Below, piece by piece: positions 44,257 through 55,640 of a stretch of DNA of 64,000 nucleotides. The notes under the pieces were generated by a model, which was given only the letters and a program-made list of their open reading frames with translations, made no database searches and was not told where the DNA came from. Positions within the stretch are counted from its first letter, which is position 1. Every line of letters starts with the position of its first letter. A program made the translations under genes and the position numbers. Source of the DNA: Calocera cornea HHB12733 (taxonomy: Eukaryota > Basidiomycota > Dacrymycetes > Dacrymycetales > Dacrymycetaceae); the NCBI GenBank assembly GCA_001632435.1, contig KV423948.1, positions 1 through 64,000 on the forward strand, read 5' to 3'.

Positions 44257-44811
44257 ATGTCTCGCTCTCCGTTCTACGATCCCTTCTTCGGCCTCATCGA
44301 CGCGCAACTGCACCCCTACGCCGGCCACGCATCGCAACGCAACCGGAAGGCATCTGGCCAGCCGGATAACTTCTATGGCTCGGCATTTGTACGCACCCCC
44401 GCTGTCGAGATGACTGAGGAGAACCGGGAATACGTCGTAGAGGCAGAACTTCCCGGTGTACGGAAGGAGGATTTGGAGGTCCGCGTCGGCTCCGGTGGCA
44501 AGACTCTCACGATTGAGGGTAAGGTCCTGAGGCGCGGCTGGCAGCCAAAGACCGCCCAACCCACATCGCCAGCCAATGTTGAAGGCGCCCGACCAGCAGC
44601 CGAAGGAAAGACGAATGGCACCGAAGTGACCAGCAAGCCGACACCGGAACCGGAGGCTGAGTCGCCCTACTCCGCGGTCTTCTCCCGGACGTTTTCCCTC
44701 CCCAGACCGGTCGACGGCGGCAAGGTCAGAGCCAAGCTCGAGAACGGCGTCCTCCTGCTGCACGTACCCTGGATGGAGGAGCCTGGTAGCGTAAAGGTGA
44801 ACATCGATTGA
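44257..44811 (+). CDS. small heat-shock protein (Hsp20/alpha-crystallin), copy 2
   Basis: Single uninterrupted frame of 184 aa. MSRSPFYDPFFGLIDA matches the arm of copy 1. The crystallin domain shows FVRTPAVEMTEENREYVVEA, ELPGVRKEDLEVRV, LTIEGKVL, FSRTFSLPRPVD, KLENGVLLLHVP and the end GSVKVNID. Where copy 1 has an intron, copy 2 has a longer Pro/Thr/Glu-rich insert (about residues 105-135). The two genes are head-to-head over ~560 bp containing heat-shock elements, so co-induction is expected. Which state (intron or not) is ancestral cannot be told here. Confidence 0.96.
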   Translation: MSRSPFYDPFFGLIDAQLHPYAGHASQRNRKASGQPDNFYGSAFVRTPAVEMTEENREYVVEAELPGVRKEDLEVRVGSGGKTLTIEGKVLRRGWQPKTAQPTSPANVEGARPAAEGKTNGTEVTSKPTPEPEAESPYSAVFSRTFSLPRPVDGGKVRAKLENGVLLLHVPWMEEPGSVKVNID

Positions 44812-45018
44812 ACGCGGCGGGATCCGGAAGTTGTAGGTAGTAGGGCATGGCTCTTGATACCGTTGTCGATATCGTTTGTCTAAGAATTCATATAACCGAA
44901 AGCTCTCAATATGTCAGCCCGGATTGCATCGAAAGAGTCAGTGCTTGATTCATTCCAACTATGAGTACATCCAAACAAGTGTACATCACATACACATCCC
45001 GCCCACCACGGACCACCG

Positions 45019-46741
45019 CTAGTGCTGGATAGCCGCGTGTTCCCTGAGTACCGCGTTCAAGCCCTCGCGCTGGACACAGTTCTCAAACTTGAAGCTCGCT
45101 GCGAACGCCTCGAGCTCGTCCTCGCTCAGGCCCTTGAAGTATTCAGCATACTCGGGGTACAGGCACTCGGCGAGGAGGATGTTGCGGACTGGTCGGCCGA
45201 GATGACGCGCCGGGTTCCAGGTCGGCGGGTAGCGCTTCTTGATTGCGGGACCGTTCTGCACAAGCCAGTGCTCCATCGGCTGGAAGGTGTCCTTCACGTC
45301 GCTCAGATCAACACCCCACGCGTCCGCGGCCAGCACCTTCTTCTTCTCGATGAAGGGCTGGAGCTTCTTGACGTAGGGAGAGTCGGGCGCCGCATAGACC
45401 ATTCCTTGGAAGCCAATATCCTGATCGCACGTCAGACAAGTATGAATGTAGACGACAATGCGCACCTTATACAGCCAGATACTCCATGAGATCTTTTTGG
45501 CATCGTATATTGAGAGCTGATCCCTCAGCACCATGTACCTGGCCTTGTTGATCTCCTCCCACTTCGGGCCATCCGCCCATTCCCGCGCATATACCGGGCC
45601 GAACTCCCCATTCCAGATGTGTCCCTTGATCTCCTCGTTGTACGCGATCTTGCGCTGGAACGTCTTCTCGAGCACGCTCTTCTGGGCGCTGCTGGCCGTG
45701 TACAGCTCAGGCGACGCGGGAAATCCGTACCCCGCGTAGTCGTGGATGGCGTAGACGCTGTTGGGCATCGGCGGGCGGCCCATGAAGTCGCTGAAGTCCG
45801 CCGCGTACGTGTTCCCGTCGTAGAACTGGATGTGATGGGGGTCGATCTTGAGGATTGCCGCGTTCACGCGGTCATACCAGGCCAGCAGCCGCTGCGCCTT
45901 CTTGCTGTCTGCAGGCTCGTTCAGAGGATTGTAGCCGGCAACCCACGTGTTGTCCTTGTACCTCTCGGCGAGTGCCTCCCACAGCTTGATTGTGCGGTTC
46001 TGGAACTCGATGTGCTCCCAGAACAAGGCGCGGGTAAGGCCGGAGTCTAACACCGGCATATAAGTCCAATGCTCTGATACAATCGAGATACAGGGCGTAC
46101 CGCAATGCCAGCCAGTGCTCTGCCCACCTGGTGCAGCGTGCAAGTCAAGGATGGTGTAGATCCCATGCTTGCCGCAGATGTTGATGATCCGATCGAGCCA
46201 CTGAAATCCACGCTCCTTGAACACGCCCGGGTTCATGTCATCCTCGAAGTGGCGATAATTGAAGGGCACTCTGAGAAGTGAATCAGTTTCTAGTAGACAA
46301 CGACGTCGAAGCAATGGGATGAAACACACCGTAAACAGTTGAGCCCAAGCGAGGCAAAGAACGCAGCGTCCTTGTCATCGAAGAAGTACTCAAGGAGCTA
46401 CAAGAGAAAAATTAGTAGTGTCGTATGGGGGAGAGCACATACACGCACCCTGGCGAAGAAGAAGTCGTACTTCTCCTGGCCGAGCACCTCGAGAAGCGCT
46501 TCACGCATGCCAGTCTCATGGCCCGGGTAGCCGGTGATCTGTCGCGGCAGTTAGCAGCAGCTCATGACATCTCGCTACGATCACTCACGAAGTTCTCCAT
46601 ATTCATCCACCCACCGACAGCAGCACCCTTGAGGATGATCGGATTTCCATCCTTGTCAATGATCTCTTCGCCCTTGAGCTTGAGGATGCCTGTTGGTGCC
46701 GGCGCAGGTGCCGGAGGAATGGGAATGGGCTTGTTGACCAT
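45019..46741 (-). CDS. glycoside hydrolase family 5 enzyme, intracellular
   Basis: Exons 46741-46589, 46538-46449, 46397-46330, 46270-46101, 46046-45466 and 45420-45019 sum to 1464 nt, 487 aa. There is no signal peptide: the protein begins with a Pro-rich stretch and then GILKLKGEEIIDKDGNPI. GH5 (beta/alpha)8 marks follow: LNCLRVPFNYRHFEDD, GIYTILDLHAAPGGQ, WVAGYNPLNEPAD (acid/base Glu in NEP), YAIHDYAGYGFP, HIWNGEFGPVY (nucleophile Glu in WNGEFG) and SWSIWLYKDIGFQG. This branch of fungal GH5 proteins is typically cytosolic; a beta-glucosidic substrate (glucan, glycolipid or steryl glucoside) is possible but not decided by sequence. Both catalytic Glu are present. Confidence 0.92.
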
Positions 46742-47077
46742 TTCAGTGCTCCCTTTCGACACTCAAGTGACAGAGGTTGCGGGCTGTTCGTTGGCCGGTG
46801 TATGACCGCCGTGTTGCACCGAGCATGCTTGCATGGCCAGCTATTAAGGACAGACACTGTTCGGACGTGTTGCCGGATTGGGACGGTAGAGGTATGTCAC
46901 GGACAGCTCGACGCAAGGGAAAGGCGGAGGCGGAGGCTGTTCGGCAGAGTCGGTCCGACGGAGTTGTGCCTAAACCGGGTCCGACAATAAATGACCATCC
47001 TCGCCAGAGTTAGTGTTCTTTGCAGGATCACGCTGTGCCTATTCTCGACGCGTTCTATTTCTAGATTTTCTGTTTCT
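46742..47077. other. intergenic, GH5 promoter
   Basis: About 335 bp upstream of the GH5 start and downstream of the inverted SDR gene. Nothing recognised. Confidence 0.4.
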
Positions 47078-48193
47078 CTAATAACCAACACTCTTGGCAG
47101 TGTCGACCACAGTATTGTCCAGAGCGATCCACTTCCCGCCGAGGGCCTTACGACCTAGCTCATTGTCAAACTTCCACTTACTCTCCTCGGCCAAAATTCC
47201 GGTTACATCCTCTGGCAACTTCGTGCTGGGGAACGCCCGTCTCAAGGCAGCCAAGACCTTGTTCATTCCTATCGGGCCGGCGGCGGCGTAGATCCTCCTC
47301 CCTGCCAGCTCTGGCTCGGTCAGGGCCAGGATGTGCAGCTTGCCCGCGTCCCGCACGTCGATGTACCATTCTACGGCATTCATTTAGCAAATCATTCAAT
47401 CAGCAAGAACCTACTACTCACGAGGGCGGTATGAGAGCACAGCAGTGTCGCCCTTGAAGAGGTTCGTGATCCAAGCCGCAGTCAACTTCGGCTCACCCAA
47501 CAGGACTGGCCCCCAGGTCACTACCGGAAGCACGGACGACAATCCGAAGTGAGGCTGGTTTATCTCCCGTTAGTATTGTCATTCATGAAAAGAGACGATT
47601 GGACGCACCCTTTCTTCCCGAATGAACTTCCACGCGGCCTGTTCTGCCAGCGTTTTTGCCGCGCGATATTGAGCCCACCAATCCTTGGCTGCCTTGATCT
47701 CTTCCTCACTCAAGGCCATGAACTGATCTACCGCGATATCATTCCAGTCGTCTTCACCGAGGACCTTATCGGGCTCATTCGGCATTGACACGACGGCCGC
47801 AGAGCTCGACGTGATCACAAAGCGCTTGATGCTACTCTCCTTCGCCGCAACCCGCAGAGGAATAAGAACGCTCTCGACCGTCTTCGGGACGAAGTCGGCA
47901 CCGCCCTCGAAGTCTGGAAGCGCGACATGCGCGACACCGTCCGCACCGGCAAACGCGGCTGCAAATTGCTCCGCGCTCATGAGGTCATTGACGGTCACGA
48001 ACTCGAGGCACGCGGATGTTGCATCGACGCCGGCTTTCTCGTAGGCAGCGCGCAGAGCTTCGGCCTTTTGAGGGGATCGGACGGTTCCGCGGACGCGGTA
48101 GCCCAGTTTGAGTGCTTCCAATCCGACGTGGGAAGCGATGTATCCGGTGATGCCGGTGACAACAATTAGAGAGTTGGGAGCGAGAGCCGGCAT
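47078..48193 (-). CDS. extended SDR reductase, inverted dispersed copy G
   Basis: Exons 48193-47609, 47554-47422 (133 nt, as in the array) and 47370-47078 give 1011 nt, 336 aa. It keeps TGITGYIASHVGLEALKLGY with the leading Thr, like array copy A, and DGVAHVALPDFEGG. YRAAKTLAEQAAW supplies YxxxK, and QWYIDVRDAGKLHILAL with a KALGGKWIALD end follows. Closest to copy A in the first exon, so it is a separate lineage from copies C to F. It lies on the opposite strand, beyond the sHSP pair and GH5, which suggests duplication with inversion of an ancestral array end. Confidence 0.92.
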
Positions 48194-48749
48194 GATTGTG
48201 TTGTACTTTTTTTTCCGGGGCGAAGGAGGGTCTTGGAGTTGTTGAATGGGAGGTAGTCGACTTTGCTGGGGGATCATTGGATTGGAGCGTTATTTATTCC
48301 TTTGGCGTCTCATGACGCCATTTGCTGCGTCTCGCATCGACATTTGGATCTGTCAGCATTTATACCGCTATGTTGGTGTCTTGCGCAGAACGATTCAGCG
48401 CGGAAAATGCGCTGACAAAGCGAATGATGAATAAGAAGCCAGACAATGAATGGCTCAGGGTCGATCCGACGAGTCCGGACATGCCGTCACACTTGGTAGA
48501 GTAGTACGTCGTCCGATCGTCCGATTAGAACGACCTGCTTGCTTGCGTTCTGCGGTTTTCAAATCAGCGATAGGGCTCCACATAAGAGACTGGTTAGCTA
48601 TCAATGCCCAATTCAGGAGTAAAGGGACTGCACGACGCAACATGCGATCTTCACGACCTGACCTAATTGGGATATCGAATTAGGTAATCCAACGAACAAG
48701 AACCGTAACGTCACTGTACAAAACACAACAAGCCAGTGGTATCCAGCCA
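48194..48749. other. intergenic before assembly gap
   Basis: Promoter side of SDR copy G. No supported gene; sequence runs into the gap. Confidence 0.4.
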
Positions 48750-48849
48750 NNNNNNNNNNNNNNNNNNNNNNNNNNNNNNNNNNNNNNNNNNNNNNNNNNN
48801 NNNNNNNNNNNNNNNNNNNNNNNNNNNNNNNNNNNNNNNNNNNNNNNNN
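48750..48849. other. assembly gap (100 N)
   Basis: Exactly 100 N, a conventional placeholder for a scaffold join of unknown size. Distance and even orientation between the two sides should be treated with care. Confidence 0.98.
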
Positions 48850-48871
48850 GGGGGGAAGCACCTCCCGACCA

Positions 48872-49910
48872 TTATAGCCGCGCCTTGGCGTCATCCCCAG
48901 TCACCGCGCTCTTCTCCAGTAACCACTCGGCTACCTCATCCATGAGCGTCTCCTTAACCGGATGCAGCTCGTTCAGCAGCTCGTGGAAGCCGCCCTCGTA
49001 CGGCGTGAACGACTTGGTCTTAGCCTTGATCTTCTGGAAGAGGTCGAAGCTGCGCTTGTACGAGCTGACCTCGTCCTCCGTCCCGTGCACCCAGAAGATC
49101 GGCAGCGCCGGCGGGTACGAGCGGTACATGGTAGCGCTGAGCTCGTCCACTGCGTCAAGCATCGACCGCAACGCCCCGATCTGAGAGCGCATGAAGACGA
49201 AGTCGTCCTCGAAGTATGACTTGCCGACCGCTGGGTCGCGCGAGAGCCACTCGGGCTTCACGGCGACATCGACAGTGATGCTGGGGAAAATGTAGGAGAC
49301 GGGCGTGAGGAAGGCGCGCTGAAGCTTGGAAGGAGGATGTGACAGGCCCATAAGCGGTGATAGGGCTACGACGCCGGTGATCTTGGGGATGGTCTTGGCG
49401 CGTGATTGTGGGGAGCACATGAAATTGACCGCGTTGAACCCACCCTGCGCAGAAGTCAGATGTATGCGCCAAGATCGGACAGTGTGGTTACGCACCATCG
49501 AATGCCCAACAAGGAACAGCTTGGCGTCATCCGGTGCCCACTCCTGTAGTCGCTTCAGGAACCAGGCGATATCGTCCATCTGGTCCTCCGTTGTCGTATG
49601 TGTCTTCCCAGTGCCCTTGTGCTCGCCATCGCCAATCGCCGTGCGTCCAAACCCGCGTTGGTCGTATGCGAGGACCGCGATCCCCCGCTCGGCCCAGACG
49701 GGGAAGACGTGCTCATATCGCGATATATGCTCAACGAACCCTGTGTGGGCGTCAGGGTGTTTCCAGAAGGGAGCGGAAGAGGAGCGTACCGTGTAGGAAG
49801 AGGATAGCAACCTTTGCAGAGGCGATGCCCTTTGGGGGCTCGTACTTGCGCGCGTAGAAGTGGATCTGGTCATGCCCGAGAATCCACTCCTCTTCGTAGA
49901 GCTGAGCCAT
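48872..49910 (-). CDS. YJU3: monoacylglycerol lipase (serine hydrolase)
   Basis: Hydrolyses monoacylglycerol to fatty acid and glycerol, at lipid droplets or ER. Exons 49910-49790, 49740-49496 and 49444-48872 sum to 939 nt, 312 aa, the same size class as yeast Yju3 (313). Family blocks: FLHGFVEHISRYEHVF (the HG oxyanion motif), YDQRGFGRT, the nucleophile elbow GHSMGGFN (split by the second intron), LPIFWVHGTEDEV (Asp) and GGFHELLNE (His, as in the G-x-x-HEL-x-NE motif of MGLs). The catalytic triad is complete. Start chosen at MAQLYEEEW, just upstream of the family-conserved first strand. Confidence 0.93.
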
Positions 49911-50380
49911 GGTTTCTCTCCGTGTGGCTGTCGGGAAGAAATGGGATATCGCTGAGGGTATAAGCTAGAGAATGAGGGAAAGCAAGACGGTCCAGAGGAG
50001 TATTTGACAGAGGGGGGAAAGAAGACGATGGAAGGTACGAGCGCGGACAGGGGCCGCCTTCTTGACCCCCTCCCCCCCATCGTCGCTCGGCCGTCCATGA
50101 TGATCACGAGCGGCAGAACCAGGGTTTGCGCCTCTTCCGAGTAGTAGTCACACCTCCGTAGACACATGCACGTGAAAAGGTCTCCGCACGTGACCTTGGT
50201 GCCTGGACGTTACATAAGGCGGTGGAGCCAGGCGGGGCTATTCCTGGAAGGGCGGAAGAAGGGTCCTGGGCCAAGGGTGTCGACTGCTCTCACGACCACG
50301 GCGCGGCCCACGCACGACCAGCTATGCTCCATCTGTCCGAAGACGGCGACATACAGATCGTAGATTGGACCTACTGCACA
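49911..50380. promoter_or_regulatory. divergent promoter region, MGL / TAP-like hydrolase 2
   Basis: About 470 bp between opposite start codons. No convincing TATA box or known site was recognised. Confidence 0.4.
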
Positions 50381-52498
50381 ATGCCTGGAAACGAGAAGCA
50401 GTCTGCGCCGAGCGTAGAGGTCGCTCCTTCCCATCCGCAGAGGACACGCAAGCTCGGTGTCGTCATCGTCTCCGCTCTCCTGGTCGCTGTCTACCTATTC
50501 CAAGAACAGCTACTGGCTAGCTTTTCATCAACATTCGTTTCTGGACCGACAAACGGAGAAGGCGATGTGGAGAACTGGACGCAGCTCGCACCGGGCACCG
50601 TCAAATGGTGGGATTGCAGGGGCGAGAATGGTGCCATCCCAGGAGCAGAATGCGGGTACATCATGTACGTCTTGGTGCATGCGCCTGTATTGCCTTTCTA
50701 ACACTCCATAGCGTACCAACCGACTACTTCAATGAGTATGCCGGCGTAACGAAGATTGCCCTTGGCCGGTACAAGGCAAAGCGGCGTCCTTACCACGGGA
50801 TGGTGCTTGTCAATCCCGGTATGTTTCCTTGGCAACCGACTCTCTCCCGCATCTCTGACATCCTCTCAGGTGGTCCTGGAGGTCCTGGCAAGCCTTTGGG
50901 TGCCGTGCTGGGATCGATGATCCAAACCGCTGTTACGAGCGAGACGTACGACATCGTCGGCTTCGACCCGCGCGGCATAGGAGAGACCGAGCCTGCGACA
51001 CGATGCTTTACCGACCCGCGACAGCAAATGCTGCTCAAGCTGAATACGGTGCTCAACAAGGGGTTCAACGTTGGTGGAAACCTGAGCGCGCCCGAGCTGA
51101 AGGAGGGACTGTTGAGGCAGCAGATTGAGGCTGATGGGATTTACCGGACGCAGTTTGCGCTGTGTGCGAAGAATATGGGCGAGAAGGCGCGGTACATGGG
51201 TACAAGTACCGTCGTGAGGGATATAGACTTCATGACCAAGACACTTGCTGGAGAGGATGCTCTGATGTGAGTGTTGGTGTGTTCCATTGGAAGGCAGTTT
51301 CTGACGGGGAGTGACAGCAACTACTGGGGTGGTTCATACGGATCGATCTTGGGCCAGTATCTGGTCAATATGCTCCCTGATCGCATCGGACGAGTAGCTA
51401 TCGACGGCATCGCTGATGCAGTCGCGTGGTCCAGTGCGTTTTCGGTGCATATACCTCGCTATCGACTAATCTACGACCAGATGAACCGAACTACAAATGG
51501 TACCGAACCTGGCTCTCTTCCACTGAAGCAGCATACGACATCTTCCTCAACCTCTGCGCGAAAGCGGGCGACTATGATTGCCCCTTGACTCTGTTCAAGA
51601 ACGAGGAGCCGTACTACATTCGCAAGCGTCTTGAGGAATGGATCGACAGCTTGTACGAGAAGCCGTTGATCGTCGATGATCCCGAGTTCCCCGGAGTTGT
51701 AACAGCCGGCATGGCGCGCAGTGTGTACCAGTCGCATGATGCCATGGTATAGTGCGCTGATCTTTTCCTAGCCTTCCTGTTGGGAACGCTCGAAGCGCCT
51801 CGCACCTGGCCCACAAGGTCAGCTATCCTGGCAGCAGCCATAGCGGGCGAGGGCAAACTGCTTCTCCAGCAAACCAACGTCTTCGGCGAGGCAGCCGACA
51901 TGAGCCGGCAAGCCGTGTCGTGCAACGACGCTGTGCGTCTCACCCCGCAAACCGCGGCATCACACGAGGAAGTGCTGGACGAATACGTCCATGTCCTCAA
52001 GAGCGTCACCAAGCTGACGATGGCTGTCGTCTCGAGTGAGCCAGACTCTGGCTGCCAGTACTGGCCGGTCGACCCACCAGAGCGGTTCAGCGGGCCGTGG
52101 AACCAGACGCTCAGGAACCCGATTGTCGTATTCAGCAACACTGTGCGTAACTATCTATATGGCATATAGCCGCATGCTAATGGGAACATCAGGCCGATCC
52201 GGTTACACCCATATCGTCCGCGCGGCTCGTCAAGGCGCTGCTGGGAGACTCCGCAGTTCTCGCGCTGCAGAACGCGCCTGGACATTGTACGTTATCACTC
52301 CCTTCGATCTGCACCCTCCGCAAGGCACGCGCCTTCTTCGAATACGGCGCACTCCCGGAGGACGGCCACGTGTGCGAGATCAGCGTGCAGCCGTTCCCGG
52401 ACGACGACGAGCTACACGCGTTCAGCGGTGAGGACGCGGCGGCCCTGGAGGCCGGTATGCGGCTGGGCGAATATATTCAAGCCGTGCGTAGGATGTGA
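50381..52498 (+). CDS. TAP-like alpha/beta hydrolase 2 with N-terminal membrane anchor
   Basis: Exons 50381-50664, 50712-50818, 50870-51266, 51318-51433, 51481-51720, 51772-52142 and 52193-52498 sum to 1821 nt, 606 aa. A signal anchor (LGVVIVSALLVAVYLF) follows a polar start. VNPGGPGGPGK, YDIVGFDPRGIGE, NYWGGSYGSILGQY (nucleophile Ser), NTADPVTPISSA (Asp) and NAPGHCTLSLPSIC (His) mark the catalytic core and TAP_C region. Same architecture as 15950-18242 but with a different intron pattern and low identity, so an old paralogue. An upstream ATG at 50222 would add 53 residues without a signal and is less likely. Exon 5 donor (CGCA/gtgtgt) was picked by phase. Confidence 0.88.
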
Positions 52499-52791
52499 GG
52501 GTCCTGATAGAAAAGTTCGCGGAGCCGCGCATACCAAGAATACGACCATCACGATACCCTGCATTGCTATTATATATGTATGCTGTCATACACGCTTCGT
52601 CTAGATACCCTGTAGACGGTGCTGTGCACTTTCTAGCTATATCCACTGAATCAATGACGACCGGTTGATATGTACACTGAGCGCGGTCCCCGGCTGCTAG
52701 ACCCTGACTTCGAAGGCAAGACACCGACGTGTCTTTGGCAGGTCGGACCGCCGCCCAACCTGAAGCGACCTGACTTGCTTCAACTGAGTCG

Positions 52792-52920
52792 ATATTCTCC
52801 GCTGTCCTCTCCCGTACGTTCTACTTTGGAGTCTGGTCTATGCGAGATACACTGGCTAAGCTGGACAATCGCACCCTCTTTATGCACGTTCTGCAGATGG
52901 AAGAGCTCGGCAGCGTGAAC
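52792..52920 (+). pseudogene. decayed small heat-shock protein fragment
   Basis: Forty-three codons align with the C-terminal half of the sHSPs at 43-45 kb: FSAVLSRTFYFG against YSAVFSRTFSLP, AKLDNRTLFMHVLQMEELGS against AKLENGVLLLHVPWMEEPGS. The stretch has no stop, but the upstream half of the domain, the start and the terminal KVNI are missing. Reads as the last exon of a dead sHSP duplicate. Confidence 0.7.
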
Positions 52921-53168
52921 GCGTTGCGGTTGTCTCTCATGGCGCGCATTCCAGAGCCGTCTCACTCTCATGGTCTGGCCATCCGGTTTCACTCTCTGTG
53001 AACATCACAGTAGGCGGCGCTGCTAGGCGAGGTCTGGGGGTCAAATGGCTCCAGCGGCGCTCGCTCGAGGGAGCCCCAACTTGATCCCCCCGACCATCAT
53101 CCCCTCTCAGCTCTCAGCTTTCTGCCCGTCAACGCTCTCATCCCACCAACTTCGTCCTTCTTACCAAG

Positions 53169-54906
53169 ATGTCTTTCCTCCTCTCTCTCATTTATCGTCC
53201 TTCCTACACCGTCTTCCGTCTCTCCACAGGAGCAAAGTGGATCGTCTCCACTGCTGCGAAACTCGGCCTGGGTCTCGCCAAGGTATCGCTACCATCTATC
53301 CTCGTGGCTCTGCGCTAACTCTCCTCGTAGATACTCCCATTCCCGATGGCGTCTCACCTCTCCTGGTTGCTCCACCTGGTGCTCTCCACTCCCGCGAAAG
53401 GCACCACTAGCACTATCGCCTCCCACACGGATCTCCCGGATCCCATGGCTGGGTACTACAATCAGCTCGATAGTGCTCCGACATCGAGCGATCTCCAGGT
53501 TCTCCGTATTGCTTACGAGAACTGGGTCACCCACGTCGACCGCAGCCAAGTCGACTCCGTCGCCACGACCGACCTCCTGAGCGAGACCGAGCTCGCAGGC
53601 ACAGTCACCTCTCCGGACGGCGCCGTCGACCCTGCGCTGCCTACTCAGCAGGATGAAGTCACAGTTCCAGGTGCGAACGCCGTGCTCGGCATGCTCGGCA
53701 ATCTTCCCGAGCACGACTTCTCCGCGTCGCCTCTCAGTACACAACCCAGTGTCTTGGAAACCACGGGTCTCTGTAATCCGCAGGTATGTCCATTCAACTT
53801 GTCATTGCACTTCGAAACTGATATGGGATCAGGTTCAGAATCCAGCGGCGAACGACAACATGCCGTTAGCTCAGGAGGCTGCCGACCTCGATGTGACGGA
53901 CACTCCCATGGTGGCACGCGAAGAGAGCGTGCGGGTCTCTGCGATAGCTGATGTCATGACTGAAAGTGCGTCCCTCGAACTGTCTCACATCTGCTTCGCT
54001 GAATGCACTTCGCAGCTCCGCGTGTCGAAGATCCCTGCGACGTCAACATTGTCGACACGGAGATCACCGAGGCCGGCGAGATCATTGTTAGTACATCCCT
54101 TCCCCGGCTCACGATCTCGCCAGTCAACAGCACATACGCATATGGACCTCCGGATCTGTCGTTCTCTACCAACTCGCCACCCTCATCGCCGGAGTCTCTG
54201 ATTTCTACCCCGCCATTTGTCACGATAACCTTGACTGACTATGATGAGGAGGAGCCTGACACCGAGGTCCTGGCGACCAGCAGCATTCTGATGTCCCCTT
54301 TGTACTTCCTGCTGGATCACTCGTTTTCGTGCGTGAACCATGAGAGCTCGGATGAAGAGAGTCTGTAAGTATTGTTCTGTTGTTTTTGGATTTGACTGTA
54401 TCATTGACATCTGCCGTAGCCACGCCAATGGGCAAGTCTCGTGCTATGAATCAGACGACGAAGAGTCCTGTCTCGAAAAGATGGAGAATGAACTCTGCGA
54501 TGGCGAAACCTTGGTAGACTCCTTCCCGGGCCACTCCCACCCGGATGCGCCCAGCACAGACGACCCTCCCGCCTCCTCTTTTACTGTCAAAGAGACAGGC
54601 TGCGAGATCCAGTGGATGTTTACGGACCCCGATGTTCCAGCCTTCGAGTGGTGGATCCGCACCGAAAGGGATGGAAGCGAAAACCCCGAATTCACATACG
54701 GAGTGGCGGAGGGATGGGCTGTTGCGTATCCTGAAGAGGACTACAACTCAGTGCGGTCAGAGTACCTCTCCCTGAGGGGCCATGTGATCCGAGTAGATCC
54801 ACTTCCTATCCAGCATCTTCGTACGCGAATTGTCAATCTTCCTGGGGCAAAAGCTAACGTTCTTACAGTTGAGGAAGAAGAAGACGAAGAAGAAGCTCAC
54901 TACTAG
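53169..54906 (+). CDS. protein of unknown function, 511 aa, largely disordered
   Basis: Exons 53169-53282, 53331-53783, 53833-53965, 54016-54364 and 54420-54906 sum to 1536 nt. The first exon encodes a basic/hydrophobic leader (MSFLLSLIYRPSYTVFRLST). The middle is acidic and Ser/Thr/Pro-rich. The C-terminus has a compact aromatic block, CEIQWMFTDPD followed by AFEWWIRTERDG, and ends in a Glu run. The FEWW element recalls GFEWWFLVDEE at the end of the 641-aa protein at 22586-24791, but similarity beyond it is weak. Positions 54821-54868 look like an intron of 48 nt that is free of stops and in frame, so both 511- and 495-aa products are possible. No family recognised. Confidence 0.65.
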
Positions 54907-55304
54907 ACTTCGCTTCTATGTCTACTTCTCCACCGCAGCAGTTATCATTTCTCCCTGATACCCCTCGTCCTTTGCTTTGGTCACTGCTCTACTTCATTGT
55001 TGTGTCCTTCTATTTCGTTCTTCTGTCAACTACTTGCCATCGTCTACTAATACTTTTATATCCTAATAACTTGGTTGTTTTGTCCACTTAATACGTCCTG
55101 TTCCGGTCGCTGTCCACTAATACTTTCCTCTTATAATTCTCGCACCTCTCCGTAGTTTGCTCGGCCTCTATCCTCGACTGTGTTCTGTGTTTTGTTCCGT
55201 CATAGAATGTCATTTATTTTCGTCTATCTACGGGGGCTGCCATCCGTCTGCTGCACGTGCGCTAGTAGCTGCCGGAAAAAGTCGCCGATGACGTTCACAT
55301 GTAT
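54907..55304. other. pyrimidine-rich intergenic region
   Basis: A long T/C-rich stretch (about 54910-55220) downstream of the unknown gene. Repeated words such as TCCACTAATACTTT occur twice, near 55040 and 55110. Probably 3' UTR and degraded sequence. Confidence 0.4.
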
Positions 55305-55640
55305 GGCCATCGTCTGGTAAGATGCCATCTGTGAAATACGCGCGTGATTTGGTTGTTCGTGCAGAGCGGTGGGAACGACTTTGTGCCATGGCCGGGGCCG
55401 TGTTGCAGCACCAGAATGGCTGAGTCGCCCAGGAGTTCCTTCAGCAGACACGCGCTCGCGATAGGCGTCACGGGATCGCCCTGCTTGCAACAGCAGGACC
55501 GCGTATATGCGAAGAGGGGAACACGGGGGGGTATCGCTCAGCACCCGAATCCGGTCGCTGAGCGTGCTGTTCCAAGGGGCCAGGGCCATTGAACCGCTCT
55601 GGCGGTAACTCGCATCCGGCCCGGCCCGGTAGTGAGCACT
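55305..55640 (-). pseudogene. relic of a TAP-like alpha/beta hydrolase, C-terminal part
   Basis: On the minus strand, GDPVTPIASACLLKELLGDS then LVLQHGPGHGTKS and FPPLCTNNQITRVF match the TAP_C end of the hydrolase at 50381-52498 (ADPVTPISSARLVKALLGDS, LALQNAPGH, SICTLRKARAFF). An intron acceptor lies at the same place (before GDP at 55480). Upstream, PWNSTLSDRIRVLSDT matches PWNQTLRNPIVVFSNT and PPERFNGP matches PPERFSGP, but the two are in different frames. Frameshifts and a stop after RWPYM show that it is dead. Confidence 0.75.

Noticed and set aside
34032..48193. SDR array plus neighbours as a secondary-metabolite gene cluster
   Set aside because: No polyketide synthase, peptide synthetase, terpene cyclase, P450 or transporter was seen nearby; sHSP, GH5 and lipase genes do not suggest a pathway.
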